64,000 nt of DNA from Flavobacteriales bacterium 34_180_T64 (GTDB lineage Bacteria > Bacteroidota > Bacteroidia > Flavobacteriales > Flavobacteriaceae), in NCBI GenBank assembly GCA_002162765.1, contig MAAR01000004.1, positions 496,001 through 560,000 of the forward strand. The letters are read 5' to 3'. The notes beneath the pieces are model-generated. The model saw nothing but the letters and a program-made list of their open reading frames with translations. It did not search any database and was not told where the DNA came from. This document shows positions 8,518 through 17,167 of the stretch, in pieces; the first letter of the stretch is position 1, and each line of letters starts with the position of its first letter. The position numbers and the translations under genes were made by a program.

Positions 8518-9857
8518 CTATTAAATGTTAATCGTTTAGCAGCTTTAACGTTTAATACTTCAGAATTCTTATACACTAAAGAGCCATTTACAAAAGTATG
8601 TGTAATTTTTGATTTAAATGTAGTTCCTTCAAATGGAGACCAACCACATTTATAAAGAACGTTGTCTCTACTTACTGTCCAAGGATTATCAAGATCTACA
8701 ATAACCAAATCACCATAATAGCCTTCTTTGATATACCCTCGTTTTTCGATTTGAAATAAAATCGCTGGATTATGGCACATCTTTTCAATTATTTTTTCTA
8801 AGGTTATTTTTCCGCTATGATAGGCTTCAAGCATTGCAACAACTGCATGCTGCACAAGTGGACCTCCAGAGGGTGCTTTAGTATAGATGTTTTGCTTTTC
8901 CTCAAGCGTATGTGGTGCGTGGTCTGTAGCAATTACATCAATTCTATCATCCAAAAGTGCTTCCCATAATTGCGCTCTGTCATTAGCAGACTTAACTGCT
9001 GGATTCCATTTTATAAAAGTTCCCTTTTCTTCATAATCAGCATCGCTAAACCATAAATGGTGCACACAAACTTCAGCAGTAATTTTTTTATCTTTTAAGG
9101 GAATATCATTTGTGAACAAATTGGTTTCTTTCCCAGTAGATAAATGAAAAATATGCAATCTCGCTCCAGTTTTTTTCGCGAGTTCAATTGCTTTTGAAGA
9201 CGATAAATAACACGCCTCAGCACTTCTAATTACAGGATGATACTGCATTGGAATATCCTCTCCATAGGTTTCTAAATGCGCCTCAAGGTTTGCTTTTATG
9301 GTACCTTCATCTTCACAATGTACAGAAATCACCATATCTGTACTTGAAAAAATAGTCTCCAGAACTTCAGGGTCATCGACCAACATATTTCCTGTAGAAG
9401 AGCCTAAAAACAATTTTAAACCTGCCACAGTTTTGGGATTTACTTTTAAAATTTCTTCTAAATTATCATTCGTTCCACCAAACATAAACGAATAATTTGC
9501 ATATGAAGATTGTGCTGCGATACTAAATTTTTCTTCTAATTTTTCTACCGTGGTAGTTTGAGGATTCGTGTTCGGCATCTCTATAAATGATGTAATACCA
9601 CCCGCAATCGCTGCTCTAGATTCAGTTTCAATATTGGCCTTATGCGTTAAACCTGGCTCTCTAAAATGCACTTGATCATCAATTGCTCCTGGAAAAACAT
9701 AATTTCCCATAGCATCTATGATGGTTTCTACATTTACGTCATCTATCGATTCCGACACACGTTTTATGTATTCATTTTCTATAAGAATATCACCTTCAAT
9801 AATTTGGCCTTCATTGACAATTTTAGCATTTTTAATAAGTGTTGTTTTTGCTTCCAT
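8514..9857 (-). CDS. pyrC: Dihydroorotase
   Basis: Zinc amidohydrolase that cyclises N-carbamoyl-aspartate to dihydroorotate in pyrimidine synthesis; 447 residues. The metal-binding HFR motif sits in DDQVHFREPGLTHK near residue 64. Later metal ligands are seen in ISVHCEDEG and LHIFHLST, and the catalytic Asp in IATDHAPHTLEEK. These features fit a class I enzyme. The frame extends to a TTG at 9869, but I chose the ATG at 9857, one base after the stop of the upstream mannosyltransferase gene. The 3' end overlaps the DUF4296 start by four bases. Confidence 0.93.
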   Translation of the reverse strand: MEAKTTLIKNAKIVNEGQIIEGDILIENEYIKRVSESIDDVNVETIIDAMGNYVFPGAIDDQVHFREPGLTHKANIETESRAAIAGGITSFIEMPNTNPQTTTVEKLEEKFSIAAQSSYANYSFMFGGTNDNLEEILKVNPKTVAGLKLFLGSSTGNMLVDDPEVLETIFSSTDMVISVHCEDEGTIKANLEAHLETYGEDIPMQYHPVIRSAEACYLSSSKAIELAKKTGARLHIFHLSTGKETNLFTNDIPLKDKKITAEVCVHHLWFSDADYEEKGTFIKWNPAVKSANDRAQLWEALLDDRIDVIATDHAPHTLEEKQNIYTKAPSGGPLVQHAVVAMLEAYHSGKITLEKIIEKMCHNPAILFQIEKRGYIKEGYYGDLVIVDLDNPWTVSRDNVLYKCGWSPFEGTTFKSKITHTFVNGSLVYKNSEVLNVKAAKRLTFNR

Positions 9858-9858
9858 A

Positions 9859-10581
9859 TTATGTTCCAAATAGACTTTTAATTTTCATGTTTAATACTCC
9901 AAAAATGGCTTCAGAAATTATAGTTCCACTCATTTTTGATTTCCCTCTTATTCTATCGGTAAAAATTACAGGAATTTCAACAATTTTAAACTTGTGCAAA
10001 TGCGCTTTAAATTTCATTTCAATTTGAAAAGCATACCCTACAAACTTGACATTATCCAAATCGAGGGCTTCTAAAACTTGTCGTTTATAACATACAAATC
10101 CTGCAGTAGGATCATGTATTTTCATTCTTGTAATTAACCGTACATACATTGATGCTCCGTAAGACAATAACACTCTCCCCAAAGGCCAATTAACTACATT
10201 AACACCATCAATGTAACGCGAACCAATAGCAACATCAGCTTCGTCTTCTTGACAGGTATTATACAGTCTAATCAAATCTTTTGGATTATGTGAAAAATCT
10301 GCATCCATTTCAAAAATGTAATTGTAATGCAATTTCAAACACCATTTAAATCCATCGATATATGCAGTACCTAATCCTGTTTTGTTTTTACGATTTAATA
10401 AAAACAATTGTTCAGGAAACTCATCTTGAAGTTCTTTTACTTTTAGAGCAGTTAAATCAGGAGAATTATCATCGACAATAAGAATATGAAAACCCTTTTC
10501 TTGAAAAAAGACAGCTCTAATAATAGCTTCAATGTTCTCTATTTCATTATAAGTGGGTATAATGACAATCGCGTCGTGCAT
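9859..10581 (-). CDS. Polyprenol monophosphomannose synthase (GT2)
   Basis: GT-A fold glycosyltransferase of 240 residues, expected to transfer mannose from GDP-mannose to polyprenyl phosphate at the cytoplasmic face of the membrane. The N-terminus VIIPTYNEIENI, the acidic VDDNSPD, the DxD-type MDADFSHNP near residue 90 and IGSRYIDG near 120 are typical of DPM1-like enzymes. It has no C-terminal membrane helices, as in single-domain DPM1 proteins. The frame reaches a TTG at 10599, but the ATG at 10581 (MHDAIVIIPTYNE) matches the family start. It is the first gene of the operon with pyrC and DUF4296. Confidence 0.88.
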   Translation of the reverse strand: MHDAIVIIPTYNEIENIEAIIRAVFFQEKGFHILIVDDNSPDLTALKVKELQDEFPEQLFLLNRKNKTGLGTAYIDGFKWCLKLHYNYIFEMDADFSHNPKDLIRLYNTCQEDEADVAIGSRYIDGVNVVNWPLGRVLLSYGASMYVRLITRMKIHDPTAGFVCYKRQVLEALDLDNVKFVGYAFQIEMKFKAHLHKFKIVEIPVIFTDRIRGKSKMSGTIISEAIFGVLNMKIKSLFGT

Positions 10582-10751
10582 GTATTCTAATTTTAGCAAA
10601 AATAAGTTTTTTAGAAGATAATTCTAATAGAATTACTCATAAACAATGTTAATTAATTAATTGTATTATTCGAATTTAGATTTTTGAATGGTTGATGGCA
10701 TTAAAGGTAAAATAAAATGATTTAGATAAAATTTCTTTATAATTTAGCAAT

Positions 10752-11405
10752 ATGCTAAGAGAACTAATTTCCAACGAATGGTTTACAATTTTCATTGTAT
10801 TGGGATTGGCATCTATCACCTTATCTAAATATGTATTCCCTTCTCGTTTCAATGATTTTATAACTGTTTTAGGAAATTCTAAATATTTAAAAATATATGC
10901 GAGAGATCAAAAATTTATAGATGGTTTTGACTCTCTTCTATTTCTAAATTTAATACTATCAATATCGGTATTTTCATTTTTAGCCTACTCTACTTTAGCT
11001 AGCTTAGAAACATTCGATCTTTTTGTCTTTTTTAAAGTCTTATTTGGAATAGGCGCTATTGTACTTATAAAAATACTTATTGAACGTCTTATCGGAAGCT
11101 TATTTGAAATAGACACTCTTATAGATTCATACCTATTTCAAAAAACCAGTTATAAAAATTTTAGTGGCTTTGTTTTGTTACCAATTAACATCCTATTAAT
11201 TTACGCAATAGCCCCTTCAATAGCTATCATTTATATAGTAATAGGCTTAATTACAATCATTAATTTAATTGGTTTTATAACATCTTTTAAAAATCATCAA
11301 AAGTTGATTATGAGTAATTTATTCTATTTTATTTTGTATCTTTGCGCACTCGAAATTGGACCATATCTAATTTTATACAAGTTAATTATTGATAACAAAG
11401 CTTAA
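10752..11405 (+). CDS. DUF4271 membrane protein
   Basis: A 217-residue integral membrane protein with about six hydrophobic helices. The DUF4271 pattern is recognisable in the N-terminal WFTIFIVLGLASITLSK, YVFPSRFNDFI and the C-terminal FILYLCALEIGPYLILYK. It is followed after 15 bases by hemD, the usual flavobacterial neighbour. Function unknown. It is divergent from the mannosyltransferase operon. Confidence 0.88.
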   Translation: MLRELISNEWFTIFIVLGLASITLSKYVFPSRFNDFITVLGNSKYLKIYARDQKFIDGFDSLLFLNLILSISVFSFLAYSTLASLETFDLFVFFKVLFGIGAIVLIKILIERLIGSLFEIDTLIDSYLFQKTSYKNFSGFVLLPINILLIYAIAPSIAIIYIVIGLITIINLIGFITSFKNHQKLIMSNLFYFILYLCALEIGPYLILYKLIIDNKA

Positions 11406-11420
11406 TCTATTTTTCAGCCT

Positions 11421-12173
11421 ATGACGAAAGTGAAAACCATTTTAGTGTCTCAACCAGAGCCTAAAATCGAAAATTCTCCTTACTTCGATCTTCAAGAAAA
11501 GCAAAAAGTAAAAATTGATTTCAGACCGTTTATTCATGTAGAAGGTGTTGAAGCGAAAGATATCAGACTACAAAAAGTAGACTTAACTCAGTACACGGCT
11601 ATTATTCTTACGAGTAGAAATTCTGTAGATCATTTTTTTAGAGTTGCTGAAGAAATGCGCTTCAAAGTACCAGATGCAATGAAATATTTTTGCCAATCTG
11701 AAGCCGTTGCTTATTACTTACAGAAATATGTAGTATATAGAAAGCGTAAAATTTATGTAGGCAAGCGTACGTTCGAAGATTTGTCTTCATTAATTAAGAA
11801 ATATAAAGACGAAAGCTTCTTATTACCAACAACAGACAAATTAAAACCAGAGGTTCCAGAAATACTTAATGGTTTAAATGTAAAATGGAAAGAGGCGATA
11901 TTTTATAAAACTGTAATTAGCGACCTTTCTGATCTAGCAAATGTGTACTATGATATCTTAGTATTTTTTAGCCCTTCAGGAATAGAATCATTATTGCATA
12001 ATTTCCCGGAGTTCAAGCAAAATGATACGCGTATCGCTGTATTTGGAAATACAACCGTCAAAGCCGTTGAAGCACATGGATTAACAGTAGACATAGCCGC
12101 ACCAACTCCTGAGACACCTTCAATGACCATGGCATTGGAGAAATATATTAAGGCAGCCAATAAAGGAAAATAA
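11421..12173 (+). CDS. hemD: Uroporphyrinogen-III synthase
   Basis: Cyclises hydroxymethylbilane to uroporphyrinogen III in haem and sirohaem synthesis; 250 residues. HemD proteins are poorly conserved, but the two-lobed pattern is present: KTILVSQPEP, YTAIILTSRNSVDHFF (about 52-68), FLLPTTDKLKPEVPEIL, and the second lobe ILVFFSPSGIESLLHNFP and RIAVFGNTTVKAVEAHGL. It is transcribed with the DUF4271 gene and ends at a bidirectional terminator. TATCTTTG at 11337-11344, inside the preceding gene, could be an extra -7 element. Confidence 0.88.
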   Translation: MTKVKTILVSQPEPKIENSPYFDLQEKQKVKIDFRPFIHVEGVEAKDIRLQKVDLTQYTAIILTSRNSVDHFFRVAEEMRFKVPDAMKYFCQSEAVAYYLQKYVVYRKRKIYVGKRTFEDLSSLIKKYKDESFLLPTTDKLKPEVPEILNGLNVKWKEAIFYKTVISDLSDLANVYYDILVFFSPSGIESLLHNFPEFKQNDTRIAVFGNTTVKAVEAHGLTVDIAAPTPETPSMTMALEKYIKAANKGK

Positions 12174-12191
12174 TACTCCATATTAAAATTA

Positions 12192-12229
12192 AAAAAAAGC
12201 GTGATAAATTAATTTATCACGCTTTTTTT
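12192..12229. terminator. Bidirectional terminator between hemD and pckA
   Basis: A 38-base perfect palindrome: seven A, GCGTGATAAATT, its complement, then seven T. It sits between the convergent genes ending at 12173 and 12247 and has a U-tract on both strands. Confidence 0.95.
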
Positions 12230-12246
12230 ATGGCTTTGGAATTCGT

Positions 12247-13857
12247 TTATTTCACATTCGGCGCACCTGCCAATATTTCTTCATTAGCAAACTCTTCAAA
12301 CTGTTTAAAATTCGCTCTGAATGATTCTGAAAGTTTATATGCTGTCTTATAGTATCCTTCGTCATTGTTCCACGTAGATCTCGGACTTAAAACCTCGTCT
12401 GGAACACCTGGACATGTTCTTGGTTGTAATAATCCAAAAACAGAATGTGTACTAAATGTTTCAGGTGTTACATTATCTAAGTGACCATTAAGAGCTGCAC
12501 TTATCATAGCTCTCGTATATTTCAATTTTATTCTGCTCCCAATGCCATAAGGTCCTCCAGTCCAACCTGTATTTATTAACCAGACATTAACACCAGAAGA
12601 TTTCATTTTTTCACTGAGCATTTCTGCATATTTTGTTGGATGCAAAGGCATAAATGGTGCTCCAAAACAAGCGGAAAAACTTGGTAGAGGCTCATCAATT
12701 CCTGCTTCAGTCCCTGCCACTTTAGCCGTATATCCTGAAATAAAATGATAAGCAGCTTGACCTGGACTCAATTTAGAAATTGGAGGTAATACTCCAAATG
12801 CATCCGCAGTTAAAAAGAAAATATTCTTAGGATTTTCACCAATAGAAGGCTCTTTTATATTGTCTATATGATGTATAGGATAACTAACTCGAGTGTTTTG
12901 AGTAATTGAAGTATCTTCATAATCTACTTCACCATTAGCATCTATAATAACATTTTCTAAAATGGCTCCTTTTTTAATTGCTTCATAGATTTCAGGCTCC
13001 TGTGTTCTAGATAAATTAATAACCTTTGCGTAACAACCGCCTTCAAAATTAAAAACAGTATTTTCATCAGTCCATCCATGTTCATCATCACCAATCAAAC
13101 TTCGTTCTGGATCTGTAGATAATGTTGTCTTTCCTGTTCCTGATAATCCGAAGAAAATTGCCGTATCTCCATCTTTACCAACATTAGCACTACAGTGCAT
13201 TGGCAATGTGTTTTTAAACACAGGTAGTATAAAGTTTAATGCAGAAAAAATTCCTTTTTTAATTTCTCCTGTATAACCTGTTCCCCCTATAATTGCAATT
13301 TTTCTAGTAAAATCTAAAATCGCAAAATTATGTTGACGTGTTCCATCAATTTCAGGATCTGCCATAAAACCAGGTGCATTAATTACAGTCCATTCTGGAG
13401 TAAAATCTTTAAGTTCTTCATTTGTAGGACGTATAAACATATTATCCGCAAACATATTACTCCATGGATATTCATTAATAACACGAATATTCAATTTATA
13501 GTTTGGATCAGCACATGCGTAACTATCTCTAACGAATACTTCTTTATCAGATAAATAGCCTGTTATTTTAGTGTATAACTTATTGAATTTTTCTGAGTCA
13601 AAAGGAATATTAATATTTCCCCACCAAACACGATCTTTAGTGATATCATCTTTTACAATAAATCGATCTTTTGGAGATCGTCCAGTGAATTCTCCTGTAT
13701 TTACAGCTAAAACTCCCGAGTTTGTTTCAACCCCTTGGCCTTTTTCTATTGTTAAATCTTGAAGTTGTTCTGAGGATAGTTGATATTGTACTTTAGCATT
13801 CTTAATTCCGTATGGTTCTAACGAAATCGATTTCGATGCTTGGGTATGCTCTACCAT
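12247..13857 (-). CDS. pckA: Phosphoenolpyruvate carboxykinase (ATP)
   Basis: Gluconeogenic enzyme converting oxaloacetate and ATP to phosphoenolpyruvate, CO2 and ADP; 536 residues, the usual length. Visible signatures are NTGEFTGRSPKDRFIV near residue 50, GGTGYTGEIKKGIF near 190 (the Lys binds Mn/substrate), the P-loop GLSGTGKTTLS near 230, and LIGDDEHGW. TAATTTTG at 13889-13882 on the minus strand is a good -7 element about 25 bases upstream of the ATG. It is probably monocistronic, ending at the shared terminator. Confidence 0.97.
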   Translation of the reverse strand: MVEHTQASKSISLEPYGIKNAKVQYQLSSEQLQDLTIEKGQGVETNSGVLAVNTGEFTGRSPKDRFIVKDDITKDRVWWGNINIPFDSEKFNKLYTKITGYLSDKEVFVRDSYACADPNYKLNIRVINEYPWSNMFADNMFIRPTNEELKDFTPEWTVINAPGFMADPEIDGTRQHNFAILDFTRKIAIIGGTGYTGEIKKGIFSALNFILPVFKNTLPMHCSANVGKDGDTAIFFGLSGTGKTTLSTDPERSLIGDDEHGWTDENTVFNFEGGCYAKVINLSRTQEPEIYEAIKKGAILENVIIDANGEVDYEDTSITQNTRVSYPIHHIDNIKEPSIGENPKNIFFLTADAFGVLPPISKLSPGQAAYHFISGYTAKVAGTEAGIDEPLPSFSACFGAPFMPLHPTKYAEMLSEKMKSSGVNVWLINTGWTGGPYGIGSRIKLKYTRAMISAALNGHLDNVTPETFSTHSVFGLLQPRTCPGVPDEVLSPRSTWNNDEGYYKTAYKLSESFRANFKQFEEFANEEILAGAPNVK

Positions 13858-13921
13858 AATTTAAGTGTGTTGTTTATAGTGCAAAATTAAAACTTTATTT
13901 TAAAGTACACACTTAAAATCA

Positions 13922-14314
13922 TCATTTCTCAACTTTGATTTTTAAAAAATTTATCAACAATAAAATCCATGAGAGAATTAAAAGGAACCCTCCAATAGGT
14001 GTTATAAACCCAATGCTTTTAAAATTAAAATTAGTCAAAGTATTTGTCGCCAGACCATAAATGGAACCAGAAAATAAGACGAGACCAAATACAACCAAAT
14101 AAAAGATAGCTTTTTTCGATTTTTGAGAAATAAACGTTGTGTTACCAACCCAAAGTAGCAGTAAGGCATGATACATTTGATAACGCACTCCTGTTTCAAA
14201 AGTTTGTTGAGCATCAATAGAAATTAATGCTTTTAAACCATGAGCTCCAAATGCTCCAATTACAACACTTAAGGCTCCCAAAAGTGCGGCTGTAATTAAT
14301 AGTGCTTTGTTCAT
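13922..14314 (-). CDS. DUF423 small membrane protein
   Basis: A 130-residue protein with four hydrophobic helices. The N-terminus ALLGALSVVIGAFGAHGLK is the hallmark of the DUF423/YgdD family, followed by QTFETGVRYQMYHALLLL and a C-terminal PIGGFLLILSWILL. These are inner-membrane proteins of unknown function. It is divergent from the saccharopine-dehydrogenase-like gene. Confidence 0.9.
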   Translation of the reverse strand: MNKALLITAALLGALSVVIGAFGAHGLKALISIDAQQTFETGVRYQMYHALLLLWVGNTTFISQKSKKAIFYLVVFGLVLFSGSIYGLATNTLTNFNFKSIGFITPIGGFLLILSWILLLINFLKIKVEK

Positions 14315-14402
14315 ATAATTATATAATTTCAGTTTTTTTAACCCTTTGTATTTATTACATTCGTGCTAACTAACGAAACAAAATTACTCAACAAATCTCA
14401 TT

Positions 14403-15767
14403 ATGCGAAAGATTTTAGTTATAGGTTCTGGGAAATCCACTTCTTACCTCATAAAATATTTATTAGACAAATCAATCGAAGAAGACTTACACGTTATTGT
14501 AGGTGATATAAAAATATATAATGCCAAAAAATTAATTGGAGATCATAAGAATGCACAGGCCATAATGCTTGATGTATTTGATAAAACATCTCGTCTCAAC
14601 GCCATTAAAAACGCAGACATTGTAGTATCTATGTTGCCAGCGCGTTTTCATATTGACGTTGCTAAAGACTGCATAGCTTGCAATAAAAATATGGTGACCG
14701 CATCCTATATTAGCGAGGACATGCAAAATCTTGATAAAATAGCTCGTGAAAAGGGTCTTGTTTTTATGAATGAAATAGGTGTTGATCCAGGTATTGATCA
14801 TATGAGTGCCATGCAGGTAATTGATAGAATTCGAGAAAAAGGAGGAAAAATGATTTTGTTTGAATCATTTACTGGTGGATTGGTAGCTCCTGAAAGCGAT
14901 AATAATTTATGGAATTATAAATTTACTTGGAACCCAAGAAATGTTGTTCTTGCTGGTCAAGGTGGAGCCGCTAAATTTTTACAAGAAGACACTTATAAAT
15001 ATATTCCTTATAGCCGATTATTTAGACGAACTGAATTCTTAGATATTGAAGGATATGGCCGTTTTGAAGCCTATGCTAATCGCGATTCTTTGAACTACCA
15101 AAGTGCCTACGGACTTGATTATGTAAAGACATTATATCGAGGAACTATGCGTCGTGTTGGTTTCGGTCGTGCTTGGAATATTTTTGTACAACTTGGAATG
15201 ACTGAAGACAGCTATACTATAGATGATAGTGAAAATATGAGCTATCGCGATTTTGTAAATGCATTTTTACCCTACAGTCCAACGGATTCAGTAGAATTAA
15301 AACTAAGACATGCTTTGAAAATTGACCAAGATGATATTGTTTGGGACAAACTTTTAGAGTTAAACCTATTTAGTTCTAAAAAGATGGTTGAGCTTAAAAA
15401 AGCATCTCCTGCTCAAATTCTTCAAAAAATACTACAAGACAGTTGGACGCTCGAAGAGAATGATAAAGATATGATTGTAATGTATCATAAATTTGGATAT
15501 GAATTGAATGGTAAAAATCACCAGATTGATTCTACTATGGTGGTAAAAGGTGATGATCAAACGTATACTGCTATGGCAAAAACTGTCGGGTTACCAGTTG
15601 CTATAGCCACATTAGCTATTTTGAATAAGAAAATTACAACACCAGGAGTTCAAATTCCAATTACTAAAGAAGTTTATGAACCAATATTAAAAGAACTTGA
15701 AGATTACGGTATTGTCTTTACGGAAAAAGAAGTTTCGTATTTAGGTTACAATCCACTAAACCTTTGA
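14403..15767 (+). CDS. Saccharopine dehydrogenase-family oxidoreductase
   Basis: A 454-residue NAD(P)-dependent enzyme of the saccharopine dehydrogenase (Lys9-like) family. The Rossmann motif is ILVIGSGKSTSYLIKYLL at residues 4-21. The following DIVVSMLPARFHIDVAKDC, NEIGVDPGIDHMSAM and the C-terminal substrate domain (FTGGLVAPESDNNLWNYKFTW onward) match this family. In eukaryotic lysine metabolism the enzyme makes or splits saccharopine; the bacterial substrate here is not proven. It is followed after 100 bases by an Lrp/AsnC regulator on the same strand, which may sense an amino acid linked to this enzyme. Confidence 0.85.
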   Translation: MRKILVIGSGKSTSYLIKYLLDKSIEEDLHVIVGDIKIYNAKKLIGDHKNAQAIMLDVFDKTSRLNAIKNADIVVSMLPARFHIDVAKDCIACNKNMVTASYISEDMQNLDKIAREKGLVFMNEIGVDPGIDHMSAMQVIDRIREKGGKMILFESFTGGLVAPESDNNLWNYKFTWNPRNVVLAGQGGAAKFLQEDTYKYIPYSRLFRRTEFLDIEGYGRFEAYANRDSLNYQSAYGLDYVKTLYRGTMRRVGFGRAWNIFVQLGMTEDSYTIDDSENMSYRDFVNAFLPYSPTDSVELKLRHALKIDQDDIVWDKLLELNLFSSKKMVELKKASPAQILQKILQDSWTLEENDKDMIVMYHKFGYELNGKNHQIDSTMVVKGDDQTYTAMAKTVGLPVAIATLAILNKKITTPGVQIPITKEVYEPILKELEDYGIVFTEKEVSYLGYNPLNL

Positions 15768-15868
15768 AGAGAGGAGAGCTCAGATAAAACCGCTAAATCT
15801 GCCTTATTAGAATTACAATTTTAAAACCTTTTAGTACTTTTATCTTTTATTTATAACAGAAAACACTC

Positions 15869-16339
15869 ATGAAGATTGTAAATCAGAACATACAGATTGA
15901 TGGTATTGATAAAAAGATACTTCGCGCTTTAATGAATGATGCAAGAACTCCAATTCTCGAAATTGCCCGTCAAGTTGGAATTTCTGGAGCCGCCATTCAC
16001 CAGCGATTAAGAAAGCTTGAAAAGTCTAAATTGATATCAGGTTCTAAGTTTGTGATTGATCCAAAAGTACTAGGTTACACTACAATGGCATTTGTTGGGA
16101 TTTATTTGGACAAAGCAATTAGCAATCCTGATGCAGTCAAACAACTAAAAAAAATCCCAGAAGTGATCGAATGTCATTATACTACGGGAGATTGGAGTAT
16201 TTTTATTAAGATTTTAAGTAGAGATAATGAGCACTTAATGCATCTCCTAAATAATGATATTCAATCTATAACAGGTGTTTCTCGAACCGAAACATTCATT
16301 TCCTTGGCACAGCAAATTGATAGACAAATTAAGATATAA
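15869..16339 (+). CDS. Lrp/AsnC-family transcriptional regulator
   Basis: A 156-residue feast/famine regulator. The N-terminal helix-turn-helix begins IDGIDKKILRALMNDART and includes IARQVGISGAAIHQRLRKLEK (recognition helix near residues 40-58). The C-terminal RAM/AsnC ligand domain follows (about 70-150). Such proteins bind DNA as dimers to hexadecamers and respond to amino acids. It sits directly after the saccharopine-dehydrogenase-like gene, making that gene a reasonable but untested target. A strong terminator follows. Confidence 0.93.
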   Translation: MKIVNQNIQIDGIDKKILRALMNDARTPILEIARQVGISGAAIHQRLRKLEKSKLISGSKFVIDPKVLGYTTMAFVGIYLDKAISNPDAVKQLKKIPEVIECHYTTGDWSIFIKILSRDNEHLMHLLNNDIQSITGVSRTETFISLAQQIDRQIKI

Positions 16340-16373
16340 AAAAAAGCCTCTGAATTATCAGAGGCTTTTTTTT
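16338..16373 (+). terminator. Rho-independent terminator after the Lrp gene
   Basis: A perfect stem (eight A, GCCTCTGA / TCAGAGGC, eight T) around a four-base loop. The left arm overlaps the stop codon of the Lrp gene. A-tract and T-tract symmetry also lets it serve the convergent peptidase gene ending at 16392. Confidence 0.93.
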
Positions 16374-16391
16374 ATAAATCTATTTTAGGTA

Positions 16392-17087
16392 TTAGTCTCG
16401 TCCTGCAAACACTTGAATTCCCCAATATAATAATGATGCCAAAGCACCAATTGCTGCCACTAAATATGTTCTTGCGGCCCATTTTAGCGCATCTTCTGAA
16501 CCTTTATACTCTTCTTGTGACACCATGTTTTTATTCTTCAACCAAGCCAAAGCTCTGTTACTTGCATCATATTCAACGGGTAGTGTGATAAAACTAAATA
16601 CTGTAGCAAATCCCATCATGGCCAATCCTGCAACTGCAACCCATTGTCCAAACCCAACTCCTGCTGCACCTGCTAAAATTAAACCTCCAATTACTACCCA
16701 TTGTGACATTCCAGATGTTACTGAAACAACTGGTACTAATGAAGAACGCATTTGCAACCAACTATACGCTTGCGCATGCTGAACCGCATGACCGCATTCG
16801 TGAGCTGCAACTGCTGCTGATGCCGCATTACGCTGATTATATACAGCCTCACTTAAGTTTACGGTTTTATTTTTTGGATTGTAATGATCCGTTAATTGTC
16901 CTGCTACCGAAATCACTTCAACATCACTTATACCGTGATCGGCAAGCATTTTTTCGGCAATTTCTCTACCGCTCATCCCATTACGTAACTGCACTTTTGA
17001 ATAATGTGCAAACTTCTTTTTTAATTTATTACTCACCATCCAACTCACAAGTGCGATGACTCCAATAAGTATATAATATCCAAACAT
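16392..17087 (-). CDS. YugP-type membrane zinc metallopeptidase
   Basis: A 231-residue membrane protein of the neutral zinc metallopeptidase family (PF04298, YugP-like). The zinc-binding HExxH is H96-E-C-G-H100 in AAVAAHECGHAVQHA. An N-terminal helix (about 1-20) and three later hydrophobic stretches anchor it in the membrane. The third zinc ligand is probably in the LPVEYDASNRAL segment. The natural substrate is unknown. Confidence 0.9.
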   Translation of the reverse strand: MFGYYILIGVIALVSWMVSNKLKKKFAHYSKVQLRNGMSGREIAEKMLADHGISDVEVISVAGQLTDHYNPKNKTVNLSEAVYNQRNAASAAVAAHECGHAVQHAQAYSWLQMRSSLVPVVSVTSGMSQWVVIGGLILAGAAGVGFGQWVAVAGLAMMGFATVFSFITLPVEYDASNRALAWLKNKNMVSQEEYKGSEDALKWAARTYLVAAIGALASLLYWGIQVFAGRD

Positions 17088-17167
17088 ATGTTTTAATTCT
17101 ATTTAATAAATATATAACATCAATAGCAAAAAATAAGCCAAATTTGAGTTAAGAAATTTTGTCAGGT